Source of the DNA: Xiphophorus maculatus
Lineage: Eukaryota; Chordata; Actinopteri; Cyprinodontiformes; Poeciliidae
NCBI RefSeq assembly: GCF_002775205.1
Contig: NC_036445.1
Location: forward strand, 27,880,953-27,944,952
Length of the DNA stretch: 64,000 nt
Reading direction: 5' to 3'
Shown here one piece after another: positions 31,201 through 46,300 of the stretch. The first letter of the stretch is position 1, and each line of letters begins with the position of its first letter. The notes beneath the pieces were generated by a model. The model saw only the letters and a list, made by a program, of their open reading frames with translations, searched no databases and was not told the DNA's origin. The translations under genes and the position numbers were made by a program.

Positions 31201-34200
31201 AACTTCAGTACAATTTACAAGAATCATATAGTAACAAGAGACGCACAAAAACTATTCCTAAAAAAGAACACAGATGAGAAACTTTTTTTTCTTTTTTTTT
31301 TTTTTAGCTCTCGGCTGTTTAAACGGATGATAAATAATTCCGTGTTTGTTCTCCAACCACTAGAAGAATTATTATTTTAATTATTTCTTTTCTTTTCTTA
31401 AGATGATGTAATTAAGATGAGATCCCGTGGAAGTGAAGAAACTCCACAAACTAGTGACTGAAAAAGTGGGAGACGCAAACACCGGCACCCTAAACTCCCA
31501 CACGCCCTTAACGACGCTAATCCGGCTTCTCATTTCTAGCAATGGCTGTCGAGCCTCTAGACTAAGGCGGTTTACCACCAAATCTGTGCCACTCACTGAA
31601 GTATGAGAGATTCCTGCCACTATCTGGCGAAGATTGTTTGTGATGCCGTCCTCCCAAAGCCGCGCTCCTGAAGGAGGGAAAGTTGCGCAATCCCCTGCCT
31701 CGTGCAGCTGCACGACAACCATGACTCATGTCCTCTATAAGACGCAGCAATAGCCTCAGCCGCTGCAGTGTACGTGCCGTGTGATTCACCCAGGCCTTTT
31801 CCGCCCGCTTTCTCGTTCTGTTTCTCCCTCCTCATGGGGAAGAGAGAGAGAGAGAGAGAAAAACAACAACCCCAAAACAACTTCACGTTTTCTACCCCAT
31901 TTCTGTTTCTCGTAGGGGTGAAAGGTGAAAGGGAGCGCTCTGTTTTCAGGGCGATATTCCATAACGTACCGAATGCAAAAGGAATCGTTTGGATGGGCGG
32001 CTCCGGAGAATTTGACTTTGTTGAGAATTTTACTCGATTTTGTTTTTAGAGTTCTCAACACACACACACACACACACACAGAGAGAGAGAAGCACAAACG
32101 GAGAACAACTTAGACGCCAATAAAACGGATATACAGTAGAATATGTGGTGTGACATTTTCTGTTTTATCCCAAAGTTTCGTCTGGGGCTGATGATTCTAC
32201 TCTTGGAAATCTGAGTAGTAGATCAGTGGTTCTCAAACTTTTTTCAGTGATGTACCCCCTTAAAAATATATTTTTAGTCAAGTACCCCCTGACACGGGCA
32301 AAACATTTTTGGAATAAAAAAGAGGTACAGTGCTGTAAAATCACTGTCTGATTTATTAAAGCCAAATAACTTATATCAGTGAACCTGACAAATACATCCA
32401 TATTGCAAACATTGCATGGTTAAACAAAAAAGAAAAACAGAAGACGGTGACCACCAGGAAGGTATAAAACCAGTCAAAACTGAAATATGCAAAACGCTGC
32501 TAATTTATATTGGTCTCTGTAATGGTACAAAATTAAATATATACATAAATAATAATTCAGTGCATGAACACACATTTATATTTTATCGAACTTTTTACAA
32601 ACTAATTTTTCCCAAGACTTATTATGAGGAGCCTACTGATTTTTTAAAGATATTTTGAAAAGCTTCGCGTACCCCCTGCAGTACCTCCACGTACCCCCAG
32701 GGGTACGCGTACCCCCATTTGAGAACCACTGTAGTAGAACACGATCTGTTTTTATGTCACGCGCTCCTGCCAACTGTTTACCGGAAGTAAACATAGGCGT
32801 ACAAGTTCATATCCTGTTGCGAAATGGAGTAATTTATTTATTTATTTATTTCTGTATTCGAGTTGTGTTTTGCGAGCAAAAATATCACCACAGCCACATC
32901 ATATTGTCACTTTTCTAAAAATAATAATGGCTTGTCATTTTTTTTTTTTTTGCCACTAGTGATTTATTTCTTCCGTTTTTTGCAAACAATGTCACCACCT
33001 CCGTCTTTCCAAAAGACGCAATAGGCACAAAAAAAAGGGACTTCTTTTAGGAAAGGTGGCAATATTAAAGAACATTAACTAAGACTAGAAACAAAATAAC
33101 ATTCAGATATTTTCTGCATGCCATTTCTGGCTCAGCGGCTGTACGGTCCCACGATACAGTAGAGATTAAAAAAATATTTTCGGTTCGGATTTTCCAGAAG
33201 ATTGTCTTTTCTTAACAATTAAATAAATGTGCTTATATCTCAAAAGCAAAGTCATTTTTTGTTGTACGTTTCAATTCACAATCGCCAGAGTTGTTTTGAC
33301 GTCCACTGTCTTTACATAATTGGTGACTCACCCTGACTCATCAAACAGTAAATCCCCACTTTTTTTTTTAAACCTATGAATCACACAAGCATAACATGTC
33401 CTGGAGGAGCTTTAATACGCTCAGCCCCGCAATAAGGTACGACCGCGGCGGATTAAGTTGTCATCGGATCGTTCGCGGCGTTTCAGTGAGTGTCAGAAGC
33501 AAACTCCCACGTCTCATTTAGCTCACGCAAAGAGCGACAATCCAGTCTCTCCAAAAAAAAAAAAAAACAACAACAAAAAAAAAACCACACAGAAGTTTTT
33601 TGGTTTGGTGCTGCAAAGAAAAAAGGTAAAAAAAAAAAAAAGAAGTGGAAAGTCCGAACGTTGAAGTGCGTAGTCTAACCGAGGGAATCCTGAGAGGATG
33701 GCGGGATGGAGGAGAGGACGAGAGGAGCCTCCAGCACGCAGGGCTCGCCAACTTACTGTCATCTCTTCGGAGGTGCTACAGAGAGCGGGGACGGAAATCC
33801 AGCAATGCTGACTTGCATGTAATTAGCTGCTCTCTGCCTGAGTTGATTCATTCTTGCTGCAGTGTGTGTGTGTGTGTGGAGAAAAAAAAAAGAGTTCATG
33901 GTGGCGCTCAACACGCATTTATCGTGTCATTTATCATTTATCGTGATACTTTTGTAAAAGAATTTTGATTCATCCTTGCGATTAATGTTTAGTAAACTGT
34001 CCGTATTGTTGGGATTGTTAGTTTCACTATCTCCTCCACTGTTTGTTCAATGAGATTATCAATATATTTGAAAATACGATCAAAAGCAGTTACAGTGAGC
34101 AGTTCAGTGCTATAAATCACACTTCTTTAAGAAGCGTATTAAAAATATTTTTCAAGAGCAGAATTTGTGCTTGTGTTGCGTGGATTGCTGCCATGCATAT

Positions 34201-34624
34201 TGTGATTAAACCTCAAGTCCATATGTATTATCCATCCCCAAGCCAACATTTTAACAATTTTCAGTCATGACAAATAAACAAAACACACAGTCTTTGGAAT
34301 GAACTTCAGGTAGAGACGCTGTGCTATCAAGAACCTCCTTTTGGACTTGGGTGCTTCAGTCTATGGTCACGGTGATAATGATTACGGGAAGCCCGGTCCG
34401 CTCACTCGCGCTCCGTGTGCCCTCCAGCCAGGCATCAGCTGTTTTGGGATGGGCTGACCCACAGAAAGCCTGGGGCTCAACCTCTCTTTTCTTCTTGGTT
34501 CTCCACTGAGAACCAAGAACAAACAGCCTGAAATGTCAAGCTGTTTGTTGGTTTGGTGTGAGTGAGATGGAAAAGTATTAGATAACATCATTTCCCATTT
34601 CCTGCTTTTATTTGTAACCGTAAA

Positions 34625-34687
<63 letters not shown>

Positions 34688-37283
34688 TCACCAGGAAGAG
34701 TTCAGCTGACCACGACGATGGTAACTGTATGCAAGATTGCAGCGTTCTTTAGGTTACTGAGGCCTACATGTGGCCTGATGGTGCTCAGCACAGGGCGTAT
34801 TCACACCTGATAGTCCGCTACATTCTGTTGGATTGGGGACCAAAATTAGCGCGTAACGTTTTCAGCTGGTGTGGTCCACTTCAACACTGTACTGTATCAA
34901 AGAAACAACAACCAAAAAACAAAAACAACAAACCCTGTGAAAAAGTCGTTCACCTCCTTGTTTGTGGCGCCGCACCAAGGAAGGAACTACTTTCTTTTTC
35001 AGAAAATGTAAACAAAAATGGAGTGGCGTCAGATTTTTAGCAAGTGCACAATTTCTCTTTTTCTATGACCAAAAACTTCAAGCCATTTCTGCCGCTAACG
35101 CTAGACACAAGCCTTTGTTTTGGTTGTATTTACCCAGAATGCCCTGCGCTACGGTTCACCTCCTGCTTTCGGAGCGGTCTCCAGTCCGCTTGACGTTCAC
35201 ATATGCATCCAAACTGCGCCAGAGTTCCCTTCAACCGAACAGAGACCGATGTTTTTAGGCGGACCAGAGTTCGCTTCAGAGTCTTGATTGCGCGTTCACA
35301 TCTCCTCAAGCAAACCGGACTTTCTTGGAGTTCGACCAAAGCGGACTGAACAGGGCTGGTGTGAATGCGCCCTAGAAACCCACCGACGTGGAGCGTAAGG
35401 ATTATTCCTGTAATTCAGCTTTGCTCATGCATAATTTTCGACGATGTAATACACACATAAAAAAGGCTGGGAAATGACTATAAATATTTAATGGACAGAG
35501 GCATCCTAAATTGCAGTCAGAAATATTGCTAAAGCTCCACAACATTAAATCTTCATTACTTTGTTTCCTCTTTGTGGTTCAAGAAACCCACAACCCTGAG
35601 TGTTTTGAGTCCACTGAGTCAGACGGGGTTTAATTCAACATGTAGGGCGAGATGTTCTGAGGACCAGAATAGGCTAACGCTACCAGACTGCAGCTTGTTT
35701 CTGTTTGATTCTCACTACGTGGCTCGCGCCCGTGTCTTTAAGTTGCCATGAGCCGTTTATTTTTCTGAGATTTGTTACCGAAACAGGAGATCTGATGCTG
35801 TGTGTGGTTAGGAAACCAAAAACCCCCCACAGAACTTCACAGTGCGAAACACGGCAGCATCATGCGTTGGGGATTCTTTTCCGAGTTGATTGTACGATAA
35901 ATTTAGCCAGTCACAAGGAAATCCTGGTGGGAAACAAGCTTAAGGTTGCAACTGATTATTTTAGTAACTGACTATTCTCTAGATTATTGCGACGATAAAA
36001 AATAAAATAATTGTCACGTTCTAGCAGATTTACCGCTTAACCATGTAAGGCTTTTTTAATTTATATACATTATTAGAAAGCATGAAGAGGTGCAAATAAA
36101 TAATGTTCATTTTTAATGTAAGAAAATAAGCATTTTATTGCCTAAAATGAAATAACATAGCATTCCATGAGTGAATGCTTGATTATTTGTATCAAAGGCT
36201 AAAAGATTATTTTTTTTACTTTTTATTTATTTATTTATTTTCAGAATTGGAACTGGCTGAAGCTAAAACTAAGCTAGCCTACTTGAGGAGTTCTGGGTAG
36301 AATATACTTCTTTTAAAATCTTAAATACAAAATGTATATATTTTTTATGTAGTTTTGGCTTACTTACTGCTCTGAGAGTGTTGTTCTGTGAGCAAATTGC
36401 CTTTTTTGCCTGTATACTCCAGTTGACGATCAGTCGATTATTAAATTAGCTTACGATTATTTCAATAATCGATTCATTGCGATTAATCTGATTAATCGTT
36501 TCAGCCCTAAACAAGTCGGAATCAAAGTCCGGACTATAATCCAACTCAGAATATGAGGAATTATACCCTATGTGCATGATCAGGGACTCTAAAGTGCATG
36601 TGTCGAGCCACGCAAATAACTCTTAGCTTTAACACAATAGCATACACCACACTTTTCAGATTTGTTTTGCAACCCCCCCCCCCCCAACACACACACACAC
36701 AAAATTAAAACTCTGTGTTATTTTACACACATTCACAATTATACACTGCTGTAATGAAGTGTGTGTCTGTAAAGTGACAGAGTGGAAAAGGGTGTATGAA
36801 AACTTTTGGTAACCACAGAGTGTATTGAGCTGCTAAGCTAGCTGACACTGTTATCTGTAGCCGAATGTTAGCAACCTGATTTCAGAGTCATTTTAAATCT
36901 ATTTTTTTTTATTATAATTCCAACTGTAAACTGTGATTCATTTGCTATTTTTATCCTTCGTTTCAGGCAGTCGGTAGAAGGGTGGATACTTTTTAAAAGT
37001 ACGGCTGCAGAATTGCAACTTTAGCACGGCGTTCAACATGAAGTGCGCAGACCTAAAATTAGCCGTGATTGATCACATCCAATTTTTTTTTTTTTTTTCC
37101 ATTCACCCTAGTCGTCCCTCACCACACACACACTCACACACCTCCCCTTTGTCCTCCCACACTCCTACCCCTCTCGTCTCCCTGCTGGTCGTTTATCTGA
37201 TTGTGCTCCGGTGTGCTCGGTGTACCAGCTGGGTCAGTGCTCCTGAGAGGTCCTGTGTCCCTGGAGGCTATAAGAGAGAGGAG

Positions 37284-37374
<91 letters not shown>

Positions 37375-40300
37375 CACCAGCCTGGACCTCGGATATTTTT
37401 CTGCTACTGTACACTTTTTTTTGCGAACCGACAACAGGAAGTGACGGACATCTTGGAGTCCCATAAGCGTACACGCCGATGGAGTTTCAGCAGCTGGCGA
37501 TTCAAACGTGGCGGAAGCTAACGCCTTAGCTTAAATTAAAAGTCAAATTTAAGGATGCGATGAGGGTGCAAAGCTCCACGGCGTTCCGCCGCACAGTGTA
37601 GTAGAGTACTGTACACTCTCACTCGTGCCGTCCTGGGCAGAGAGCACATTCTGTCATAAATACCCCCCACTCCATCCCCCCACCACTTTCCCTCAGGGAG
37701 GGAGAGAGAGAAACAGAAAGTGGAGGAGAGGATGTATCGTCTTGACTCTGTAAAGCAGAGCGCGCTGCAAATGAATGCATCATCAAGCTAATTAGAGGAA
37801 CAACGTGTAGTAGTCACGGACGGTTGACGCGTCACGTAGTTGGTCTCAGATCGGATGTCTTTACAGTGAAATGCAGAGTGCGCAGTGTTGGACAGTGTGT
37901 TCAGAAATACTTGACTAGTTTTGCACCGTGAGAAGAAAAGCTAATTCAATTTCAGTGAGTAAAAAAAAAATATTATGCAGTGACAGTTTAGAGTAGGGCA
38001 GCAGCTAATGATGATTTTAGTAATCGGTTATTAATGATTATTCTGATGATTAATTGGTTAATCGGATAAAAAAAAGGCACATTCTACAGATTTTTCATTT
38101 AACCACTTTGGAATTTTTATATACAGTGTTGGAAATACGCTCAAAGATGCAAGTAAATAAATAATTCGGTTCCGTTTTTAAAATTCCGAAATAAACACTT
38201 TGTTGCCTAAAATGCAATAGCACAGCATTTCTGTAGTGAACGTTTAGTCATTTGTTGCAAAGGATGCATCTGCAGCTGAATAAACCCTGAATAACATCAA
38301 CATGTGAGCAGCTCAGCCCTTTCTGCTGGACTTATCAAACTTACCAAGTTCTGTTGACTATTTTTTTTCAATTAAACAATTAATAAACGGATAGCAAAAA
38401 GTACTTAATATGAGAATTCTTTTGGCAGAATTGGAACCGGATGAAGCTAAAACCACTTGAGGAGTTCTGGTAGTTAGACACAAAGATGTATTTGGGGTTT
38501 TTTTTGTCTTACATGCAAAATATTTATATTTATTTCTTTTGTACAGTTTTGGCTTAATTACTTCTCCGAGGGTTCTGAAAGCCTCCGACAAAGGCTTTCA
38601 GCAAATAGCCTTTTGTCGTCGTCTGTATGGTTCACTTAACAATCAATGGACGCTTTTGCTCCAGAAATTTGATCTCTGCAGTTTTCTCGAGAGCAATATT
38701 CAACTCTCAACTCATTCTCACGAACTCGACAAAGTGTCTCGTCTTGTCTTGCAAGTTTAATGTGTGATAACACCCCTAAATACCACCATTTTTTGGATGG
38801 CAGATTGATGGAACGACTCGGATCTTAGGCTAGTTTAGCTTCAGGGATATCAGAGTAGAGATGATTGAAAACAAGGTTTTTATAGTTCACTAAAATGAAC
38901 AAAACTTTGTTAACTGAATTAAATAAAAACATTTAGCAACTGGAAAAAAAACTACAAGCAAGTGGAACTATGTCATGCATTTATAAAGCTAACTAAAACA
39001 TACCTAAACTCGAGACATAATAGTTTTCATGTTTATGAATCAATGTATTAGCCTTTTCAACTGATGTGAAATTGTTTTTCTTTTCTTCTTCTCTTCCGCT
39101 CAAGCCGTTTACATCAGCTGCCGGCAAATTAGAGCGTTCCTTAGTCCTCCTGCTGGAACTTATGTTGGTCTGCAAAATGGCAACAGCAAAACTTTGGAGA
39201 AAACACCATTTTGTTGTTAAACCATTTTTTTTTTTTTTGAAGATGGCGTCTTCTGCTGATTATTCATTACAGTACAATAGTTTAACCTTTTTGAAATCTG
39301 CATCTAAAAGTGAACAAAAGTATGAAAAAACTAAAACTATTACTATGAATAATACAGACTAAACATCAACTAAACAGTATTTAACTAAAGCCTAGCAAGA
39401 ACAAACAAATACACTCTTAAAACGAATTTAAGCTAACCGAAGTAGACAAGCAAAAAAGTCACAACGAAATAAAACGAATCTACAATGAGAAATCCAAAAC
39501 TTTTGTAGCCCTGGTTGAACACAAATGCCCAGAGCTCTTTTCAGATGTTATCCAAAACAAAAACCATAGTGGCGGATGCGTACGTTCAAAGTGTGGTGCC
39601 TTGGTGTCGATTTGTAGTGAGGGTTCAGTATCCAGCACTCGGTGACGTCCAGATGTTGGGCCTTCCGGTTTCGCTATCGAACGGCCTAACAGCTGGAGCA
39701 ACTGGGACGACCAGGAAGAAGGTACCGTAGATTTGGAAAAGAGAGGAAGTGAGACGGGACGGGAGAGGAGCAGAGAGGACAGGAAAGGAGAGCAGGACAT
39801 CAGAGAACAAATGAGAGGAGAGACGCTGACGTCTTTGATCCTATCTGTTCTCTCTGCCGATACGAGCGCCTCAAAATCCCATCGACACAGCCGCGCTTCA
39901 CCAGCTCCTATTGTCTCCTTTGGTTTTATTTTAAATGACATCTGCATTCGTCAGCATGTAGTTTTATTGGCTGTCCGGATTTTATCCCTCCAATAAAGCT
40001 GGGAAGGTTTTTGTTTTTTTTCTTCCTTTCCTTCCCCTTGGCTTCGGAGTTTGAAATGTCCTTGGCAAAAAATAAGAGGTGGAGTTTATAAGAGCCAGAC
40101 TGCCTGTGATTTCTAATAAAATATACTGTTTTCTTAGTTAAGACTTGTGAACGGTGGAGGTAAAACAAAAAAGAAGAAAAAAAAGTAGCATTTCCTGCAA
40201 ACGTTTGTGCAGATCTGGTGAGAGAGGCAGACGGTGGAAGCGGGAAACACACGGCTTTTTGATCAGACTACGTTATCTCATGCTTGCTCCATTCATAGAA

Positions 40301-43300
40301 ATCTCATGCTTCCAGTGCGGAAGCGGACACACTCAGCTTCCTGCTGTAGCCAATACACTGCCAGGCCTCCAGAAAAGGCAGAAAACCTGTGGGGACGCAC
40401 TTGTCTAGGAAACCTAGGCAACAGACGGCAGCTGCCACCTACCGGAAAATAAAGAGGAATTCCTGTTGAAGGCTGGATGTAATTTATCAAAACAAATGAA
40501 ATAAAATACTTACATTAGAGCTGCAACATGCAACTTATACAAAAGATGTTTTTTTTTTTTTTTTACATATTTGTTAAGATTATCACTTTGACGTGACAGC
40601 TTAATATCAGATAGATAATCTACAGGTGGTTCACCACAACGTAGCCTGCCACAAATGCTAAGGCTGGTTAGCATAGCTACAGATGAGCGCAGATAAACAG
40701 TCTTCCTGTAATGGTAAATTGTTTTTTCACCCATAGCACATTTAGCAGCATACAGGAGGGTGATTGACAGCACTAAGACCCTCCTCCTGGCTCTGATTGG
40801 TTGTTTTTGGTCTGCGTTTTTGCAGACTCCAATAGTAGCACTGGGAGGAGGTGGAGGAGTCCGTTTTGTTTTTTTCCACAGGTTATCTGTCTCATATTAT
40901 ACTGTCACAGCAAGATGACTGGTTTAATAAATGCGGAAAAAACATACGTTTTTTTGTCAACGTTACAAATAGCAGCTTTAAACAAAACTATTATGGTGCT
41001 TGTGCAAATCTTTTTTGACCAACATTTCTTGAAATTGAAGCAGTGCTGTATGGGGAAGAGTGCTATATTCAGCCAATGCCTTTTATTTATTCTTCTCCAG
41101 GGAAGTCACAATCATACTGAAGTAACACACAGACATCTGTTATTATTTTAGGATATTATTTTTGGATGAATGCAGTCGTCTGTTGTCACCGGAAATGATA
41201 GGAACACATTTCTGAAAATGTTATGGAAAAAAAAAACATTTTCAGAAATCTTACAACTTTACCCTCTCAATTTCACGTCTTTGCTTTAACTCTGAAGTGC
41301 GGCTTAACTTTTGCCACCCTAGAGGTAAACTATTCTGTGCTAGAGAATAAACTGAAACACATGGGATTAAATCTCAAAACTAGAAAGCAAACTTTAAAAT
41401 TAATATTAAACAAAGTCTGATGATCCAATTTAATGAGATTATTTAGACAAAATTTGGACAGCATTATGCGAGTTTTCATATTGCCGGCCAGCTATAAGAT
41501 ACATGCCTGACCCTGCAAAATCAAATTTTCATTTTAGCAATGAAATCCACATCTAACCCAAACGAATGGTCGTTGAAAACAAAAAATTTTTGCTTACAAC
41601 GAATTTAAATGAATTATAAAATGTCCTCAACACAGGCGCTTTTGTCAGGGAGCTGATGTATTTACTAGCAGTAGTTTACACAGGGCGCTGTAATCTCTCC
41701 CTCCCTGGTGTGTGTTTGTCCAAGTTTTACTCATTCAGGTTTCAGCTGGCCGAAGCAGGTGCAAGCCAGTGACTCAGCAACGTGTGTGCCGCTGCCGACC
41801 GGGCCCTTCAAACACGCCTTTGTTTGGCCTAAATCTCAAACCATCCAGTGCTTTTTTTAAAACAAGTACCCGACGCCGTGCACACAGACATGTAGCAAAT
41901 CCACTCACACACACACACACACACACAGTTGCTCCGTAGAGGCCTCCCGACAAGGGAATTGTGATATTTCATTATGTAATAAGTGGTGCAGTGATACTGT
42001 AATATAACTTTACATTTGCTTGAGCTGGCTTCACAGGAAACGTTAAACACAGCAGCGTCAGCAGTGAAAACATTCTAGCGAACGCTGTTTGTATCGATTG
42101 CTGCTCGCGTGGCGCTGATCAGGAGGTGGGATGTTTAGGAGCATTACGCTGCTGAAACAAGTGCTGTGGATGAGGACGCTGCTGTAGGTAGAGATTGCCA
42201 AGGCGACCAGCTGAGATAAACACTGTAGTGAAGGACAAAGAGCGATCACTACTGTGACATTTAAGGCATTGGACTACAATCAGCCTAAAAGCAGAAGAGC
42301 CTGTTTTTTTTAACAAATAAAATTCACATGAGTATGTTGCTGAGGGTTGAAGCACAAAAAGCTAATTTTCCATCCTGGGATTGCAATTTTAGTAGAGGAT
42401 CTCCAACTAATTCCGTAATACCACTTCTCCCTTACAAAATACTGCTACCATCACAACAACAATGAATTGATTGATTTTATTTCAACTGAACAACGCATAT
42501 AAAAGCTGCAGTATGTAACTTCTACAAAAATATGTTTTTTCCATGTCTATTATAAACCGTCACCATGTTGTGACAGTATGGTATGAGACAAATAATCTGT
42601 GAAAAAATCAATCTCCTCCCAGTGCTACTACTGCGGTTTGCAAAAAATATAAAAATATCAACCAATACGAAATAGGAGGAGGGTCTTAGCGCTGTCAATC
42701 AACCTCTTGTACACTGCTCAATGTGCCAATGATGGAAAAACAACCTACTGTTACAGAAAACCGTTTATCTGCCAACATCTGTGGTTATGCTAACTAGCCT
42801 TAGCATTGGCGGCAGGCTATGTTGTGGTGAACCAGTTGTAGTTTAGCAAAGAGCTAGTGAGACAGGGTGAGCACGAGAGTGATTGGCAGCGCTAAGACCC
42901 TCCTCCTGGATCTGATTGGTTGTTTCTGACTGAGCAGTGTATTTCTGCAGTTTGTACTGGGAGCACTGGGAGAAGGCAGAGGAGCTCTACTTTTTTTTTC
43001 ACAGATTATCTGCCTGATATTATACTGTGATGACATAATGATAGTTTTTATTTTTTTTAAAAACATTAAAAAAAAAAAGTTACATACTGCAGCTTTAATG
43101 AACATACATTGTTGTCGTAAATGTACCAGATTTTAGCAAAAATGCTAATTTCCAACCACAGTCCCATAAAATAAACACAAAATACAAACATTCATCCAAT
43201 TTCATACATAAAAATAAGAAATACAGTAAAAACTATATATAAGGTGCCATGAAAATGTAGCAGCTGACCAAGGAGGTAGGGGACCGGCAAATAACAGGAG

Positions 43301-46300
43301 TTCAGTTTCAGTGAAGATGCAAAAATTTGAAAAGAACTTGGAGTGCTGGAGTTGACACACAGCAGAAACCTTTCGCCTTATCCTCAGGGGGCCAGCTGCT
43401 TGGATGGCTGTTTGCATGGCTGGCTTTAAATCTGCACAGAGAGGCGACTGACGCAAGAAAATCCTTTCATTAGGGATTTTACAGAAAGCGAATTTAAACA
43501 GATCTGCCGGCCGTCAGACAGATGTTTAGAGTCGTCAAGTTCAACTTAATTGAAGTCGTATTGTGTGTGGCAGTTTTGCATCTGTCCATTTGATGAATGT
43601 TCTGACCTTTGAACTCTGTGTAGCCAGGATGTGGTGGAATAAGTACATGTGGGAGCCTATAATTCCTCAAAGGGAAACCTAAAAAAAAAGAATAAAAAAA
43701 AAATGAGAGGGTTGGGGAGTGAAGTAGTGCCCATCAACAGTTGTATGTCTTAAAAGTTTCATTTCGCAGATAAGCTAGTTAAGTTTTAATATTTTGCAGA
43801 GGATAATTTAATAAATATCGATAGCCGCAGTGTGTTTTTTCTGATAGCTGTGCTTATGAGAAAAAATATTTTATTTCAATACTTTCAAACTCGTATAAGG
43901 CCATGCTAATGTTCCACGTGGAAAACAAACAGTGAAATAGTTCTGTCAGAAGCTACCGATATGCTAACTTCCGCCTTCAGCGACAACTTAGTCTGCCTGT
44001 TAATGTTAGCTGCACTGTAAGTTAGGAAGATGTTAGCATAGTGAGCAACATGGGCAGGTTGTTAATATTTTCAAATTTTTATTTTCAATACAGAGAATAG
44101 GAAAAAAGGTGCCATGGAGTGCTGTGCCTTAGCTCTAATAGTTATTCCACTCTGTTTTTTCTTCTTCTGCTTCTTTGAGTTGTCCCAGCAGCGCCCCCTT
44201 CTGTAGCTGGTGCCCTTGGCAACCGTTTGGCCATAGCCAAGAAGCAGCCCTGCCTGTAGGGATGAATTGGTTAAAGAAGGAGTGGAGTGAGATGGGTCAA
44301 CAATAGGCCAGGTATCAAATACCGCTCTATTGTTAGCTATGACTGGGCTATTATAACCCTCAGTGTGAGACATTTTTAGAACAGTCCACCCATTGCTTCT
44401 ACCTGGAACAATTCCAGCATGTGTGTCTGCTTAAACAACGGACTGAGGAGCGTTAGAGAGAATGTTTATAAAAGTAGAATATTAGTAAGAATTTTTTTTT
44501 TTTTTTGTAATACTACAAACGGTTACAAGATTTTCTTCAACTTATGATGTGCAAGTTTTGTTTTGGTGTTAAGTCTGAAGAACATTACTGGCTCTCTACT
44601 GGTTCACTAGTTCTGATCCCCCAAAAAATCTCGGATAGAGACAGAGACTTAGAGATCTAAATGTAATTAAAAGTATGCAAATACTTGTAATAGGACACTT
44701 TTAACTGCTATATATGCTATTCGAGATGTTTTCTTATTTTAATTTCTGGACATCATCTCAACAGCTAGTTAATCTTTTATAATACACAGCGGAATACTAA
44801 CCCTATTTTTTTCATCACTGACCCACTAGGTAATTGTTTACAAGGAAACCAAGAGTTGGATAATACGACGGCACATTAGGGCCAATGTAGCTAAGGGAAA
44901 AAAACGTAAATTTAAAACTCTGAATTTTCAATTAAAAAACAAGGACATTTCTGAGTTTGAAAAGATTAACATTTACTAGAAAAACAAGGAAATTCTTGAG
45001 TTTCAAAAGTCAAACGTTCAACTCTTCAAACTTAGAAACGTCTGTTTTTTTCTAGAAAATTTCCGAGATTTTTTGGCAGAACTTTCAAACACTGAAAATT
45101 TCCAAAAGTCGACTTTTCAAGCAAAGAAATGTCCTTGTCTGTTCTAGAAAATGTCTGAGATTAATCTCAAAACTTGTGAGATTTTGTGCCAGAAATGTCC
45201 TCCTCTTTTCTTTTTCATCTACAATGGCCGTCGTAGGATCACGTGACTGTAAATTCTACAAGAAAATGTTGATCAGGCAGAACTGGTGTTGGCCAAGCGG
45301 CTGTGATGTTTCTGTGTCTCTGGCATGGATGAAGGGATGGGAATGAGTGGGCTTCATCCAGCTAGATTAACACGCAGAAAAAGGCAGCGGACGGAGCTGA
45401 AACACGTCTGAGCGTCTGAAATGTTCCCAGAGAAGCTGTTGAGGCGTTTACGGGAGACGGGACATTGTCAACTGCCAAGAAAGTGCTGATCACAGACGTA
45501 ATGAAAATGCGTCTGCGTCAGAACGAGTAGGTTAGGCTGACAGGAGAAGCAACCTGGTGTTCACACAGAACGACATGTTAGGACAAGCACAATTATTAAA
45601 GACAACAGCGACATACAGACTGAGAAATGTATTCAAATGTTAGGATTTCTGGTCAGAGATGCAGATTAAATCGAAGACTTTGCCAACAATTGTTGACCAG
45701 TCACATTAATTTTAAACAGCTGTGAAACAATCTAAGATGATTGCAGTAGTAATCTGATTTCCTTGTTATTAATCAAATTCTGAACTCTGCTGTTGTGGTG
45801 GGTAAAAATGTGCAATCCTACAGGGGGAGTCCTCCATATAATAAAAAATAAATGGCCCGGTCTTCAGACCCAATAAACAACAAACATAGCAGTCAGTAGA
45901 TATAAAGTTTCTACTGTCAAAGAAAAAAAATTAAACCCTTAGACAAAACAATAACAACTGTGATTTGCGAGTTGTAATATAGGATTGCGGAACAAAGTGG
46001 GAAGTGGTGATACGATACGAAGCAAAGACAACAGCAGCAGTGTGTGGGTGCGGACGGTACAGGGCCACCGCATAATCCTCCAGTGTGAGTTTGATCTAAC
46101 AAATACTTTAATCAGCAGAATCTAATGCAGATGGTACCATGCTGAACATGATGCACAACGGCTTTTGCTTGTAAAGCACTGCGTGCATTTGGAGAGCCTG
46201 GGCTAGGGGCCGCGACACAGACCTCCACCAGACAGCAAGCAAATCCCTGACAGGCTAGCACATTACAGAGGTAAATGTGTGACGTTTGTCCAGCCCCAGC

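Noticed and set aside
33518-33762. Lysine-rich and phenylalanine-rich frames around A runs, considered as a retropseudogene poly(A) tail
   Set aside because: No spliced gene body precedes the A runs, and no target duplication is visible.
37038-37466. 142-residue plus-strand frame rich in Thr-His
   Set aside because: It is the translation of the (CA)n microsatellite.
39480-39996. Overlapping 155-residue (-) and 87-residue (+) frames
   Set aside because: No homology or exon signals recognised; they lie in plain rims2 intron sequence.
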